Below, one piece after another: positions 1 through 8,554 of a stretch of 35,784 nucleotides of DNA (positions are counted from its first letter, which is position 1; every line of letters begins with the position of its first letter). The notes under the pieces were generated by a model that did not search any database, had not been told where the DNA came from, and saw nothing but the letters and a program-made list of their open reading frames with translations. Position numbers and translations under genes: made by a program. Source of the DNA: an uncultured Lachnospiraceae bacterium (GTDB lineage Bacteria > Bacillota > Clostridia > Lachnospirales > Lachnospiraceae); the NCBI GenBank assembly GCA_944381535.1, contig CALWLN010000028.1, positions 1 to 35,784 of the forward strand. The letters are read 5' to 3'.

Positions 1-1132
1 CGCCACCAAATACACGCTGGAATACGATAAATTATCGGTGATGGACAAATGGCTCCTTTCCAAGCTCAACACCATGGTGAAGACGGTGGACGATGACCTT
101 GGCAATTACAGGATTCCCGAGGCGGCAAGAGCCTTACAGGAGTTTGTGGATGACATGAGCAACTGGTATGTGAGAAGAAGCCGGGAGCGTTTCTGGGCCA
201 AGGGCATGGAGCAGGATAAGATCAACGCCTATATGACCCTGTACACAGCACTGGTGACCGTAGCCAAGGCGGCAGCTCCCATGATCCCCTTTATGACGGA
301 GGATATTTACCGGAATCTGGTGTGCAGCATCGACAAAAACGCGCCGGAGAGCGTGCACCTGTGCGATTTCCCGGCGGCGGACCATTCCGTCATCGACACG
401 GAGCTTGAGAAACATATGGACGCCGTCCTGAAGGTGGTGGTGATGGGCCGGGCCTGCCGGAACACCGCCAACATCAAGAACCGCCAGCCCATCGGAAGGA
501 TGTTCATCAAGGCGCCCTTCACGCTGCCGGAATTTTACACGGAGATCATCGCCGAGGAGCTGAATGTGAAGAAGGTGGAATTTATCGAGGACGCCAGCAG
601 CTTCACCAGCTACACCTTCAAGCCCCAGCTTCGCACCGTGGGACCCAAGTACGGCAAATTCCTGGGCAAGATCCAGAAGGCCCTCACAGAGCTTGACGGA
701 AACGCGGCCATGGCCCGGCTAAAGAGCGAGGGAGTCCTGAGATTTCCGGAGATCGACGAGAGTATCGCTCTGGCCGAGGAGGATCTTTTGATCACCGTAA
801 CCCAGGCGGAGGGGTACGTGACCGAGGCCGACAATGAGGTGACGGTGGTCCTTGACACGAACCTGACGCCGGAGCTCATCGAGGAGGGCTTTGTGCGGGA
901 GCTGATCAGTAAAATACAGACCATGCGCAAGGAGGCCGGCTTCGAGGTGATGGATAAGATCCGCGTTTCCTACAAGGCGCCGGACAAGGTAAAAAATATT
1001 TTTGCCCGTTACGGCGCACAGATCCAGACGGAGGTGCTGGCTGTGGAGCTTGCCGCCGACACGCTGGCCGGGTATCAGAAGGACTGGAACATCAACGGCG
1101 AGAGCGTGACGCTGGCTGTGGAAAAGCTGTAA
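1..1132 (+). CDS. ileS: Isoleucyl-tRNA synthetase, C-terminal part (5' end outside window)
   Basis: The reading frame is open from base 2, so the gene begins before the window and only about 377 C-terminal residues are present. The visible part starts in the anticodon-binding region (MDKWLLSKLNT, then SNWYVRRSRERFW, and APMIPFMTEDIYRNL). It ends in the tail domain typical of the eukaryote-like IleRS class (LTPELIEEGFVRELISKIQ). There is no C-terminal cysteine zinc finger, which the classical bacterial IleRS has. The enzyme charges tRNA-Ile in the cytoplasm. IleRS of this second class is known for natural mupirocin tolerance; that property is inferred from the family. glgP follows 15 bases later on the same strand. 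Family assignment is firm; the class assignment rests on the tail only. Confidence 0.93.
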   Translation, partial: ATKYTLEYDKLSVMDKWLLSKLNTMVKTVDDDLGNYRIPEAARALQEFVDDMSNWYVRRSRERFWAKGMEQDKINAYMTLYTALVTVAKAAAPMIPFMTEDIYRNLVCSIDKNAPESVHLCDFPAADHSVIDTELEKHMDAVLKVVVMGRACRNTANIKNRQPIGRMFIKAPFTLPEFYTEIIAEELNVKKVEFIEDASSFTSYTFKPQLRTVGPKYGKFLGKIQKALTELDGNAAMARLKSEGVLRFPEIDESIALAEEDLLITVTQAEGYVTEADNEVTVVLDTNLTPELIEEGFVRELISKIQTMRKEAGFEVMDKIRVSYKAPDKVKNIFARYGAQIQTEVLAVELAADTLAGYQKDWNINGESVTLAVEKL

Positions 1133-1147
1133 GCGAGGGAGAAGATC

Positions 1148-3616
1148 ATGCAGAAGAAAGCGTTTGAAAAAGAAGTATTTATCAAAAATGTAAAGGAAAA
1201 TGTAAAATTACTGTTCCGCAAGACCATCGACGAGGCCAGCAACCAGGAGGTCTTTCAGGCGGTGTCCTACGCGGTCAAGGACGTCATCATCGACCAGTGG
1301 CTGGCCACCCAGCAGGAATTTGAAAGACAGGATCCGAAGATTGTCTACTATATGTCCATGGAATTTCTCATGGGCCGTGCCCTGGGCAACAACCTCATCA
1401 ACCTCACCGCCTATCAGGAGGTGAAGGAAGCCCTGGAGGAGATGGGCTTTAACTTAAACGCCATCGAGGATGAGGAGCCGGATCCGGCTCTTGGAAACGG
1501 TGGCCTGGGACGGCTGGCAGCCTGCTTTATGGAATCCCTGGCCACTCTGGGCTACGGGGCCTATGGCTGCGGTATCCGCTACCGTTACGGCATGTTCAAG
1601 CAGCAGATCAAGGACGGCTTCCAGGTGGAGGTGCCGGACAACTGGCTGAAAAACGGCTATCCCTTCGAGCTGCGCCGGCCGGAGCATACCTTTGAGGTGA
1701 AATTCGGCGGCTACGTCCGGGCGGAGTGGGCCGGAAACGGCAGAACCAACTTTATTCACGAGGGCTACCAGTCCGTGCGGGCAGTGCCCTACGATATGCC
1801 CATCATCGGGTACAACAATAATATGGTCAATACTCTGATGATCTGGGACGCGGAGCCGGTGGAGTGCTTCGAACTGGACTCTTTTGACAAGGGGGATTAC
1901 CGGAAGGCTGTGGAGCAGGAGAATCTGGCCCGGAACCTGGTGGAGGTCCTTTACCCCAACGACAATCATATTGCGGGCAAGGAGCTTCGGCTGAAGCAGC
2001 AGTATTTCTTTGTGTCCGCCAGTGTTCAGAGAGCCGTGGCCCGCTACAAGAAGAATCACCCGGACCTGCACAGACTGCCGGAGAAGGTGGCCATTCAGTT
2101 AAACGACACCCATCCCACCGTGGCGGTGGCGGAGCTTATGCGTATCCTTCTGGACGAGGAGGGCATGGAGTGGGACGAGGCATGGGAGATCACCACCAAA
2201 ACCTGTGCTTACACCAATCACACTATTATGGCGGAGGCTCTGGAAAAATGGCCCATTGAGATTTTTGCCCGGTTGTTGCCTCGAATCTATCAGATCGTGG
2301 AGGAGATCAACCGCCGGTTTCTATTGGAGATTCAGGCCAAGTATCCCGGGGATAATAAGAAGATTGAGAAGATGGCCATCGTCTATGACGGGCAGGTGAA
2401 AATGGCCCACCTGGCCATCGCCGCCGGTTATTCCGTCAATGGTGTGGCGAGACTTCACACGGAGATTTTGAAGAACCAGGAGCTTAAGGATTTCTATGAA
2501 ATGTATCCCTGGAAGTTCAATAACAAGACCAACGGAATCACCCAGCGCAGATTCCTGTATCACGCCAATCCCCTGCTGGCGGACTGGGTGACGGCCCATG
2601 TGGGCAGGGACTGGGTGACAAACCTTTCTCATATTGAGAAGCTGGCCATCTATGCCGACGACAAGAAGGCCCAGCAGGAATTTATGAACATCAAGTATCA
2701 GAATAAGCTGCGGCTGGCCGATTACATTTTAAAGCACAACGGGATAGAGGTAAATCCCCGCTCTATCTTCGACGTGCAGGTAAAGAGGCTTCACGAGTAT
2801 AAACGCCAGCTCTTGAATATTCTGCATGTGATGTATCTGTACAACAAAATGAAGGAACACCCGAACCTGGATTTTTATCCCCGGACCTTTATCTTCGGCG
2901 CCAAGGCGGCGGCAGGCTATGAGATTGCCAAGCTGACCATCAAGCTGATCAATTCGGTGGCAGAGGTGATAAACAATGACAGAAGTATCGAGGGCAGGCT
3001 GAAGGTGGTATTTATCGAGGATTACAAGGTGTCCAACGCGGAGCTGATTTTCGCGGCGGCAGACGTCAGCGAGCAGATTTCCACTGCCAGCAAGGAGGCT
3101 TCGGGAACCGGAAATATGAAATTCATGTTAAACGGCGCCGTGACCCTGGGAACCATGGATGGGGCCAACGTGGAGATCGTGGAGGAGGTAGGGGAGGAAA
3201 ATGCCTTTATCTTCGGCATGAGTTCCGACGAGGTGATTCAGCATGAGCTGCGCAGGGACTACGATCCCATGCAGATTTTCAATTCGGACCAGGAGATCCG
3301 CCATGTGCTGACCCAGCTCATCAGCGGTTACTATTCCGCCAACGATACCGAATTGTTCCGGCCCTTGTATAATTCTCTGTTGAATACTCAGAGTACCCAG
3401 TATGCGGACACTTATTTTATTCTGAAGGATTTCCGCTCCTACGCCGAGGCCCAGGAAAGGGTGGAGGCTGCTTACCGGGACGAAGCGGGTTGGGCGAAGA
3501 AGGCTATTCTGAATGTGGCGCATTCCGGCAAATTCAGCTCCGACAGGACCATACAGGAGTACGTGGATGAGATCTGGCATTTGGATAAGATTACGGTGCA
3601 TATGGATGAAAACTAA
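1148..3616 (+). CDS. glgP: Glycogen/maltodextrin phosphorylase
   Basis: This 822-residue protein has the usual length for a bacterial alpha-glucan phosphorylase (GT35). It releases glucose 1-phosphate from glycogen or maltodextrin with a pyridoxal phosphate cofactor. Visible motifs are YYMSMEFLMGRALGNNL near the N-terminus, DPALGNGGLGRLAACFMES, the catalytic-region RLHEYKRQLLN, and the PLP-lysine motif EASGTGNMKFMLNG with the lysine at about residue 658. The ATG at 1148 follows a GAGGGAG ribosome site. Fifteen bases separate it from ileS, so the two may be read together. No other glycogen genes are adjacent, so glycogen and maltodextrin cannot be told apart as substrate. Confidence 0.97.
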   Translation: MQKKAFEKEVFIKNVKENVKLLFRKTIDEASNQEVFQAVSYAVKDVIIDQWLATQQEFERQDPKIVYYMSMEFLMGRALGNNLINLTAYQEVKEALEEMGFNLNAIEDEEPDPALGNGGLGRLAACFMESLATLGYGAYGCGIRYRYGMFKQQIKDGFQVEVPDNWLKNGYPFELRRPEHTFEVKFGGYVRAEWAGNGRTNFIHEGYQSVRAVPYDMPIIGYNNNMVNTLMIWDAEPVECFELDSFDKGDYRKAVEQENLARNLVEVLYPNDNHIAGKELRLKQQYFFVSASVQRAVARYKKNHPDLHRLPEKVAIQLNDTHPTVAVAELMRILLDEEGMEWDEAWEITTKTCAYTNHTIMAEALEKWPIEIFARLLPRIYQIVEEINRRFLLEIQAKYPGDNKKIEKMAIVYDGQVKMAHLAIAAGYSVNGVARLHTEILKNQELKDFYEMYPWKFNNKTNGITQRRFLYHANPLLADWVTAHVGRDWVTNLSHIEKLAIYADDKKAQQEFMNIKYQNKLRLADYILKHNGIEVNPRSIFDVQVKRLHEYKRQLLNILHVMYLYNKMKEHPNLDFYPRTFIFGAKAAAGYEIAKLTIKLINSVAEVINNDRSIEGRLKVVFIEDYKVSNAELIFAAADVSEQISTASKEASGTGNMKFMLNGAVTLGTMDGANVEIVEEVGEENAFIFGMSSDEVIQHELRRDYDPMQIFNSDQEIRHVLTQLISGYYSANDTELFRPLYNSLLNTQSTQYADTYFILKDFRSYAEAQERVEAAYRDEAGWAKKAILNVAHSGKFSSDRTIQEYVDEIWHLDKITVHMDEN

Positions 3617-3640
3617 AAAATAAAGGAAGGTGTGAGATAC

Positions 3641-4441
3641 ATGATACGAGTGACAATCTGGTATGAGATGGTGCAGGAGGCCGGGAGACTTCCGGAGGAG
3701 GCGCTTCCCAAGGATGCCAAAGAGAGGGAGGAGCTTTTGACACATATGGCGAAAGGGGCCGAGGCAATCAAGGCGGTGTATCCCAAGGGAGTCATGGGGA
3801 CGTTGGCGGAGTACCTGTCTCAGCGCGAGGATTTTCAGGTAACTTATGTAAACCTATTTATGCCGGAGTATGGATTGCCGGATGAGCTTTTAAATAACAC
3901 GGACGTGCTGATCTGGTGGGCTCACTGGTCCCATGATCTGGTACCCGACAGCCTGGCGGAAAAGGTGCGGGAGAGGGTATTGAAGGGCATGGGTTTTATC
4001 CCCCTTCATTCCGCCCATCCCTGCAAGCCCCTGCAGAAGCTTCTTGGCACCTCCGGCAGCCTGAAATGGCGGGAAGGGGATGCCTGCCGGGTGTGGAATG
4101 TCAATCCCACGCACCCCATTGCCCAGGGAATCCCGGAGAGCTTTGAACTGCCCGAGGAGGAAATGTACGGGGAATTTTTTGATATTCCAAAGCCCGACGA
4201 TCTGATTTTCGTAAGCTGGTACCGGGGCGGCGAGGTGTTCCGGGGCGGCTGCGTATGGAACCGGGGCTACGGGAGGATTTTCTATTTTCATCCGGGACAC
4301 GAGACGAATCCCTCCTATCACAATCCTTACGTGTTGAAGATCATCGAGAATGCGGTGCGTTTTGTTGCGCCGATGATGTGGCGTGAGAATCTGGACTGTC
4401 CCCATGTGACGGAATCGCCGGAGAGTAAGGCGCAAAAATGA
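3641..4441 (+). CDS. ThuA-like (trehalose utilization) domain protein
   Basis: About 266 residues, ThuA family with a class I glutamine-amidotransferase-like fold. The N-terminal IRVTIWYEMV, the DVLIWWAHWSHDLVP segment, GFIPLHSAHPCKP, and the C-terminal GRIFYFHPGHETNPSYHNP are typical. ThuA proteins sit in sugar-catabolic loci, and in rhizobia one is linked to trehalose oxidation; the reaction in Clostridia is not established. An upstream GTG at 3632 lies one base from the AGGAAGG ribosome site, so I take the ATG at 3641, about 10 bases away. The stop overlaps the ATG of a truncated lipoprotein gene (ATGA at 4438), suggesting that an uptake system once followed. Confidence 0.85.
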   Translation: MIRVTIWYEMVQEAGRLPEEALPKDAKEREELLTHMAKGAEAIKAVYPKGVMGTLAEYLSQREDFQVTYVNLFMPEYGLPDELLNNTDVLIWWAHWSHDLVPDSLAEKVRERVLKGMGFIPLHSAHPCKPLQKLLGTSGSLKWREGDACRVWNVNPTHPIAQGIPESFELPEEEMYGEFFDIPKPDDLIFVSWYRGGEVFRGGCVWNRGYGRIFYFHPGHETNPSYHNPYVLKIIENAVRFVAPMMWRENLDCPHVTESPESKAQK

Positions 4442-4614
4442 AGAAAGGTTTGTTGGGTGTCGCTGTCCTCTCTTGTTCCGCGCTTTTGGTCGGGTGTGGA
4501 ACAAGGGAGGATGGACAAACCACCAAAGAGGCTGCCCGGGCCTACTGCCGATGTTTTTTTCGCCAGGCAGAAGGGGTATATTTTGTGATATTCCGGAATA
4601 TCCGGATAAAATAG
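4438..4614 (+). pseudogene. Truncated lipoprotein: signal peptide plus a short unrelated tail
   Basis: This 58-codon frame starts inside the thuA stop (ATGA). It encodes a clear lipoprotein signal: MKKG, a hydrophobic stretch, and the lipobox LVGC with Cys20, followed by GTREDGQTTKEA, like the start of an ABC sugar-binding lipoprotein. From about base 4540 the frame runs antisense through the 3' end of the AraC gene and gives RCFFRQAEGVYFVIFRN before TAG. A normal substrate-binding protein would be about 400 residues. I infer that a deletion or insertion joined the 5' end of a solute-binding-protein gene to the AraC locus. A genuine 38-residue mature lipopeptide is possible but less likely. 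Confidence 0.6.
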
Positions 4615-5360
4615 CTGATATTGTTAAAGCCGGAAGCCAGGGCCACCTCAGTGACGCTTAAGTCAGTAGTTTCCAGCAATATTTTAGAATCTCTTATTTT
4701 CAAATGGTTACAGTAGCTTTTCAGTGTACATCCGCTTTGCCTGCGGAACATATGGCTGATGTAGGACGGACTGTAGCCAAAATGCTTACAGAGCTGCGCA
4801 AGGGACACGTTGTGGTCCAATTCCAGATAGTTTAATATCTGCGGATAAATGCTGTCCTGTGATGGTTGTAAATGCTTTTTCAAAAACAGGGAGAGCATCA
4901 AAGCCAATGGAGTCAAAAGCGTATCCAGAAGCTCTGTCGGTATTTCTTCATCTGAAAGATAGGTTTCGTACCATTCGCTATCCTGGGAATGTCTCTGTGG
5001 ATTCTGATATCCGCTGGCCGCAAGAAACGCGGCGACATTGCCGTCAATCACGATCCGATAGATATATTCACGGACATCCGCATGACAAGTATATATAAAG
5101 TGCTCCTCTTTTTTACAAAGCTGCCGGATTTCGTCTTGACAGGCAAGACATTTTGCGTGCTCTGCCTTTGTGTTTTTTATATAAAAGCAGTAAGGATTGG
5201 TATGGCATTGCAGAAGGCTCAGTTCGGCGACGGATTCGCTGTGAAAGGAGTAGCCGGTGGAAAAGTGAAGTGAAATATCAAGACCGTACCGGGCCTTTAA
5301 CTGCCCGATAAAGCGGATAATGTTATCCTGTGAGCATTCGATGGAAGAAATCATGATCAT
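4542..5360 (-). CDS. AraC-family regulator with PocR-type sensory domain
   Basis: This 272-residue protein has an N-terminal PocR-like domain (about residues 1-150). It shows the cysteine-rich core CHTNPYCFYIKNT, then KCLACQDEIRQLC, and FIYTCHADVREYIYRI. The C-terminal half (about 170-270) is a double helix-turn-helix of AraC type: VSLAQLCKHFGYSPSYISHMF, then LSVTEVALASGFNNISYFIR and FRNITKYTPSAWRKK. PocR regulators sense small diols or sugars and activate adjacent catabolic genes. It diverges from the FAD oxidoreductase gene, its likely target. ATGs at 5360 and 5354 are both possible; GGGAG lies 5 bases before the first. The 3' end overlaps the truncated lipoprotein frame on the other strand. 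Confidence 0.92.
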   Translation of the reverse strand: MIMISSIECSQDNIIRFIGQLKARYGLDISLHFSTGYSFHSESVAELSLLQCHTNPYCFYIKNTKAEHAKCLACQDEIRQLCKKEEHFIYTCHADVREYIYRIVIDGNVAAFLAASGYQNPQRHSQDSEWYETYLSDEEIPTELLDTLLTPLALMLSLFLKKHLQPSQDSIYPQILNYLELDHNVSLAQLCKHFGYSPSYISHMFRRQSGCTLKSYCNHLKIRDSKILLETTDLSVTEVALASGFNNISYFIRIFRNITKYTPSAWRKKHRQ

Positions 5361-5427
5361 TCACACTCCCGTTGTGCGCTTTTTTGTTATTTCAATGCAT
5401 AAAAGTAAAAGAAAATCCTGTTAAAAT

Positions 5428-5455
5428 ATTATATTATTTTATATACCACAGGCAA
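5428..5455 (-). promoter_or_regulatory. Sigma-A-type promoter for the AraC gene
   Basis: On the minus strand, TTGCCT (5455-5450) is followed after 16 bases by a perfect TATAAT (5433-5428). Transcription would start near 5420 and leave a leader of about 60 bases before the ATG at 5360. The AT-rich 5361-5485 gap is shared with the divergent oxidoreductase gene, for which I found no equally good promoter. Confidence 0.6.
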
Positions 5456-5485
5456 GGAAAAGCTGTCAAGACAAGGAGGAGAAGA

Positions 5486-7128
5486 ATGCTTTCCAGGAGA
5501 AACCTAAAAACGGATTTGTGTGTGATCGGAGGCGGAATGGCAGGGATCTGCGCAGCCATCGCGGCGGCAAGAAACGGCGCAAAGGTGGTATTGATGCACG
5601 AACGTCCTGTGCTGGGCGGGAACGCATCCTCCGAGATCCGAATGTGGATTTGCGGCGCAGGGGGAGAAAATAACAGAGAGACCGGGATTATTGAAGAAAT
5701 TATCCTTGAAAATCTGTATCGGAATCCCACAAAGAATTATTTCATATGGGATACGGTTCTGTATGATTTCGTATTGCGGGAGAAAAATATTACATTGCTT
5801 CTGAATTGTACCTATATGGACGCTGAGACGGAGACAGGAGAGTTTGAGGATGGAAGAAGTGTTAACATTATAAAGATAACAGGATATCAGATGACTACCC
5901 AGACCTTTTATGATATCCGGGCGGATTATTACGCGGATTGCTCCGGTGACAGTATTCTCGCGCCGCTTACCGGCGCGTGGTACAGCGTTGGCAGGGAGGG
6001 ACGGGAGGAGTATCATGAACCGACCCATGTAAAGGAAAATGACAAGCTTACCATGGGGATGAGCTGCCTGATACAGGGGCGGGAGACCACACAGAAGATA
6101 AAATTTATTCCGCCCTCCTGGGGGAAAGGTTTTAAAAAGCAGGATTATAAGGCGAGAGGCATGAATATCTATGAATCCGGGGAAAATTTCTGGTATCTTG
6201 AATTGGGAGGCAACAGGGATTCCATACACGGGACGGAGGAAATCAGCAGGGATCTGATTCCGCTGGCAGTGGGAGCCTGGGATTATATCAAGAATTCGGG
6301 TGAGGTGCCTGCGGAACACTGGGAGCTTGATTTTTTGGGATTTCTGCCGGGAAAACGTGAGTCGCGCAGAATGATAGGGGAATATGTTATGAACGCAAAT
6401 GACATTCTGGAAAACAGAGCGTATGAGGATGTTGTAGCTTTTGGCGGCTGGCCCATCGATGACCATTATCCGGACGGATTTTTCAATAAAGGAGCCATGA
6501 ATACGAATATCATACCGCCAAGACCCTATGGCATACCGTACCGCTGCCTGTATTCCAAAAATGTAAAGAACCTGTTTTTTGCGGGGAGAAATATCAGTGT
6601 GACACATATGGCACTGAGCAGCACCCGTGTGATGGCAACCTGCGCGCTGTTAGGAGAAGCCGTGGGAACGGCTGCGGCGATCGCAAAACAGTACCATCTG
6701 ACGCCTCATGGCGTATACAGGGAAAAACGTGAGTTTCTACAGAATACCCTTATGGATGGCGACTGTATGCTTCCGCGCTGGAATACCGGTTTGAAATTCC
6801 TACGTATATTGACCATGTGCATATTACGTTTAACAGCGACCTGGAGCGGGAAACCCTGCCGGGGGATGATGTGGAACGAAAACACTGTATGCGGAGCAAC
6901 ACTCTGCTGAGCAGCCCGCAGTTTTATGTCCCGAAGACGCTCTGCAAGGAATTTGTGCTGGAGGTGGAGGAAAAGGGAGAAACAAGAAAGCTGCTGGCTA
7001 CGGATTGTAATCTGAAGCGTGCCTACCATGTCATAATTGGCAGGGAGGTTACGGCCATACGCCTGGTGCCCAAAGCAAACTGGGGAGACAGCGCGAGTAC
7101 GGATGTATTTTCCTTTGATTTTGTGTGA
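5486..7128 (+). pseudogene. FAD-dependent oxidoreductase, disrupted near 6770-6790
   Basis: The ATG at 5486 follows AAGGAGGAGAAGA. The protein opens with a Rossmann FAD motif (TDLCVIGGGMAGICAAIAAA) and continues with LGGNASSEIRMWICGAGG, typical of FAD_oxidored proteins (PF12831 type). A later NLFFAGRNISVTHMALSSTRV closes the flavin domain. Around 6780 the frame is lost: it runs on to 6910 as unrelated residues. The adjacent -1 frame, open from upstream of 6781, encodes a fitting C-terminus (EYRFEIPTYIDHVHITFNSD) to the TGA at 7128. Relatives usually carry an extra linker of tens of residues here, so an out-of-frame deletion is as likely as a one-base loss. The N-terminal 470 or so residues may still fold. 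Confidence 0.8.
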
Positions 7129-7183
7129 GGGAGGAAGGTTTGAAAGGGCAGTGGATGAGGAGGGAAAATTGTGTTCAAAAACC

Positions 7184-7216
7184 GGCAGGCGCGCAAGAAC
7201 GGGTGCGCCTGCCTTT
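7184..7216 (+). terminator. Intrinsic terminator after the FAD oxidoreductase
   Basis: A perfect 9-bp stem (GGCAGGCGC at 7184-7192 with GCGCCTGCC at 7205-7213) with a 12-base loop is followed by TTT. It lies between the oxidoreductase stop and the convergent nuclease gene and could serve both strands. The short T tract lowers confidence. No gene was recognised in 7129-7281. Confidence 0.6.
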
Positions 7217-7281
7217 AAAAATGTGTCTGCACAGGGAAATGAATATTGTGGTCCGGACGCTATCCATCCAGTGATCGGAAT

Positions 7282-7473
7282 TTATACCGTGCAGTTTGTC
7301 AGCGTATATTTTTCGTAGTATTTTTCCGCCTGCTCCTGCGACAGGGAAAATCCTTTCTGAAGCTTGGCAAGAATTTTAGCTTTGGAAAATCCTTCCTCCT
7401 GGTAATCTGTTACAAGAACTCGAATGCCCTCCTCGAGGCCTTCCAGACGCATTTCCTCAAATGCTTTGCACAT
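7282..7473 (-). CDS. Possible separate small protein from the Rpn C-terminus
   Basis: This 63-residue frame starts with ATG 7473, and an excellent ribosome site (AGGAGGG) ends 6 bases before the ATG, so it can be translated independently of the upstream frame. It encodes MCKAFEEMRLEGLEEGIR, a middle segment VTDYQEEGFSKAKILAKLQK, and a helical C-terminus ending in YEKYTLTNCTV. In E. coli, rpnA contains an internal start that yields a C-terminal fragment acting as an antitoxin to the full nuclease. By analogy this could be an antitoxin-like fragment, here moved to a different frame. That role is inference; only the ribosome site, start and frame are seen. Confidence 0.55.
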   Translation of the reverse strand: MCKAFEEMRLEGLEEGIRVLVTDYQEEGFSKAKILAKLQKGFSLSQEQAEKYYEKYTLTNCTV

Positions 7474-8231
7474 ATTAATCCCTCCTTTTTTTCATCTGTG
7501 TGTTTGTTGAGTTCAAATAGTTCTGCCGTATGTGTCAGCGTTGCCAACAATTCGCAAGCTTCTTTACTGATATTATAATATTCCTCCCGGTGTTCCGCAA
7601 GGAAATTTTGAAGTTCTGTTTTGCTGAAGGAGTGCTTCAAGAAGGAAAAAATTTGCCGCAGCTCCGTGTGAAACATATCAAACGTATCATAATCATGGTA
7701 ATCAAACACGTGAATGTGATAATTCTCAATATAATTTATAAGAGACGGCGGAAGCTTCTCAAGGTCCAGTAAATCATGAAGACACCTGGCTGCGTCCCAT
7801 TTTTCTTCGCCGTAGTAGACTACCAGAGAAATTACGGGAATGAACCGGTCCGTTTTCTTCATGCCGGAAAGAAATTCCGCTCCCGGTTTCAATGTCTTTT
7901 CGGCCATATGTTTTTTTCGAAGTTTGTTCCACTGCTTCTGATATTCCATGGATTCTGACACCATATTGCGGATAATCATGTGATAATCAATGGAATCCTG
8001 CTGCTCCAGCACATAGATGCAGAGTAGGGAATCACCATAGTACTTTTTTACGTTGTCGCGGACAACACGTTTGGCATGTACCATGGTGGCGTTTAGCAGT
8101 TCTTTTTCCTCATTTTTTAACTGATTCGGGTCTATGATTTGTTCGCCGTTAAAAAAGTATCCGTTGGTGATGTCCGCAAAAAATGGGTTGTAATCAAAAT
8201 AATCGGATACGTGAATATCTTTTTTGCCCAT
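7282..8231 (-). CDS. Rpn-family PD-(D/E)XK nuclease/transposase-like protein, split by a -1 frame change
   Basis: The gene starts at ATG 8231 behind AGGAGG (8-base spacing). The zero frame gives 273 residues to a stop at 7410: DYFDYNPFFADITNGYFFNG, an Rpn-type N-terminus, then LLCIYVLEQQDSIDYHMIIR with the nuclease-core E-Q (QxxxD) segment, and RFIPVISLVVYYGEEKWD. The last 25 or so residues do not fit the family. The expected tail (MCKAFEEMRLEGLEEGIR, ending SLSQEQAEKYYEKY) lies in the -1 frame, 7282-7473. The two meet at a seven-A run containing a dnaX-type A AAA AAG heptamer in the correct phase (7485-7491). A -1 shift would give about 316 residues, a normal family length. Rpn proteins are DNases linked to recombination and phage defence. 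An indel pseudogene is the alternative. Confidence 0.75.
7485..7491 (-). other. Candidate -1 frameshift heptamer A AAA AAG
   Basis: On the minus strand the zero-frame codons are GAT GAA AAA AAG GAG. They place A AAA AAG in the phase used by dnaX-type programmed -1 shifting. The GGAGGG just downstream is the ribosome site of the small frame, and is on the wrong side to act as the usual upstream stimulator. I see no strong stimulatory hairpin right after it. Confidence 0.4.
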
Positions 8232-8332
8232 AGGCAACGCCTCCTGTCGTGATAAAATATAATAGTTGCATATTGGGGATGGTACAGGAGGGGGAATCCC
8301 AATGTGGGCACCTGTAACAGAATTGTTCTGAC

Positions 8333-8438
8333 GTGAAATTAGTTTCACAAAATGTCCCGGATATGTAAGGATAGGATAGCAAATAAACAGGAAAAAATCA
8401 AGCTGGCATGTTTCACAAAAATCTGCTAATATGAAACA
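8333..8438. promoter_or_regulatory. TTTCAC/GTGAAA inverted repeats between the nuclease gene and dnaE
   Basis: The 323-base gap 8232-8554 holds no recognisable gene. It contains GTGAAATTAGTTTCAC (8333-8348, 7 of 8 positions symmetric) and a second pair, TGTTTCA (8409-8415) with TGAAACA (8432-8438). The same half-site appears three times, which suggests an operator. No regulator for it is identified. Confidence 0.4.
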
Positions 8439-8492
8439 CCCTGCGGGTATACCTGGATGTCCAAAAAGCATGGACATATAAAGAAGAAATCA

Positions 8493-8521
8493 TTGACAGA
8501 ACCGCAAAAAATCGCTACCAT
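8493..8521 (+). promoter_or_regulatory. dnaE: Sigma-A-type promoter for dnaE
   Basis: A perfect TTGACA (8493-8498) with a 17-base spacer is followed by TACCAT (8516-8521, 4 of 6). Transcription would start about 25 bases before the dnaE ATG, giving a very short leader that contains the GGAGGGAG ribosome site. Confidence 0.65.
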
Positions 8522-8554
8522 AGAATCAAAAAGAAAACGGAGGGAGTACACAAG

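Noticed and set aside
1454-2071. Long antisense open frame inside glgP (205 codons)
   Set aside because: It lies wholly within a strongly supported gene, lacks recognisable domains and reflects codon bias at this GC content.
3632-3640. GTG start for the ThuA-like protein
   Set aside because: Only one base separates it from the ribosome site; ATG 3641 has normal spacing.
5938-5972. GC-rich inverted repeat (CGCGCCG with CCGGCGCG) in the FAD oxidoreductase
   Set aside because: It is short and in coding sequence, with no T run or context; likely chance from codon use.
5504-6607. 367-codon minus-strand frame inside the FAD oxidoreductase
   Set aside because: The plus-strand product has clear flavin motifs; the antisense product has none, and such shadows are common here.
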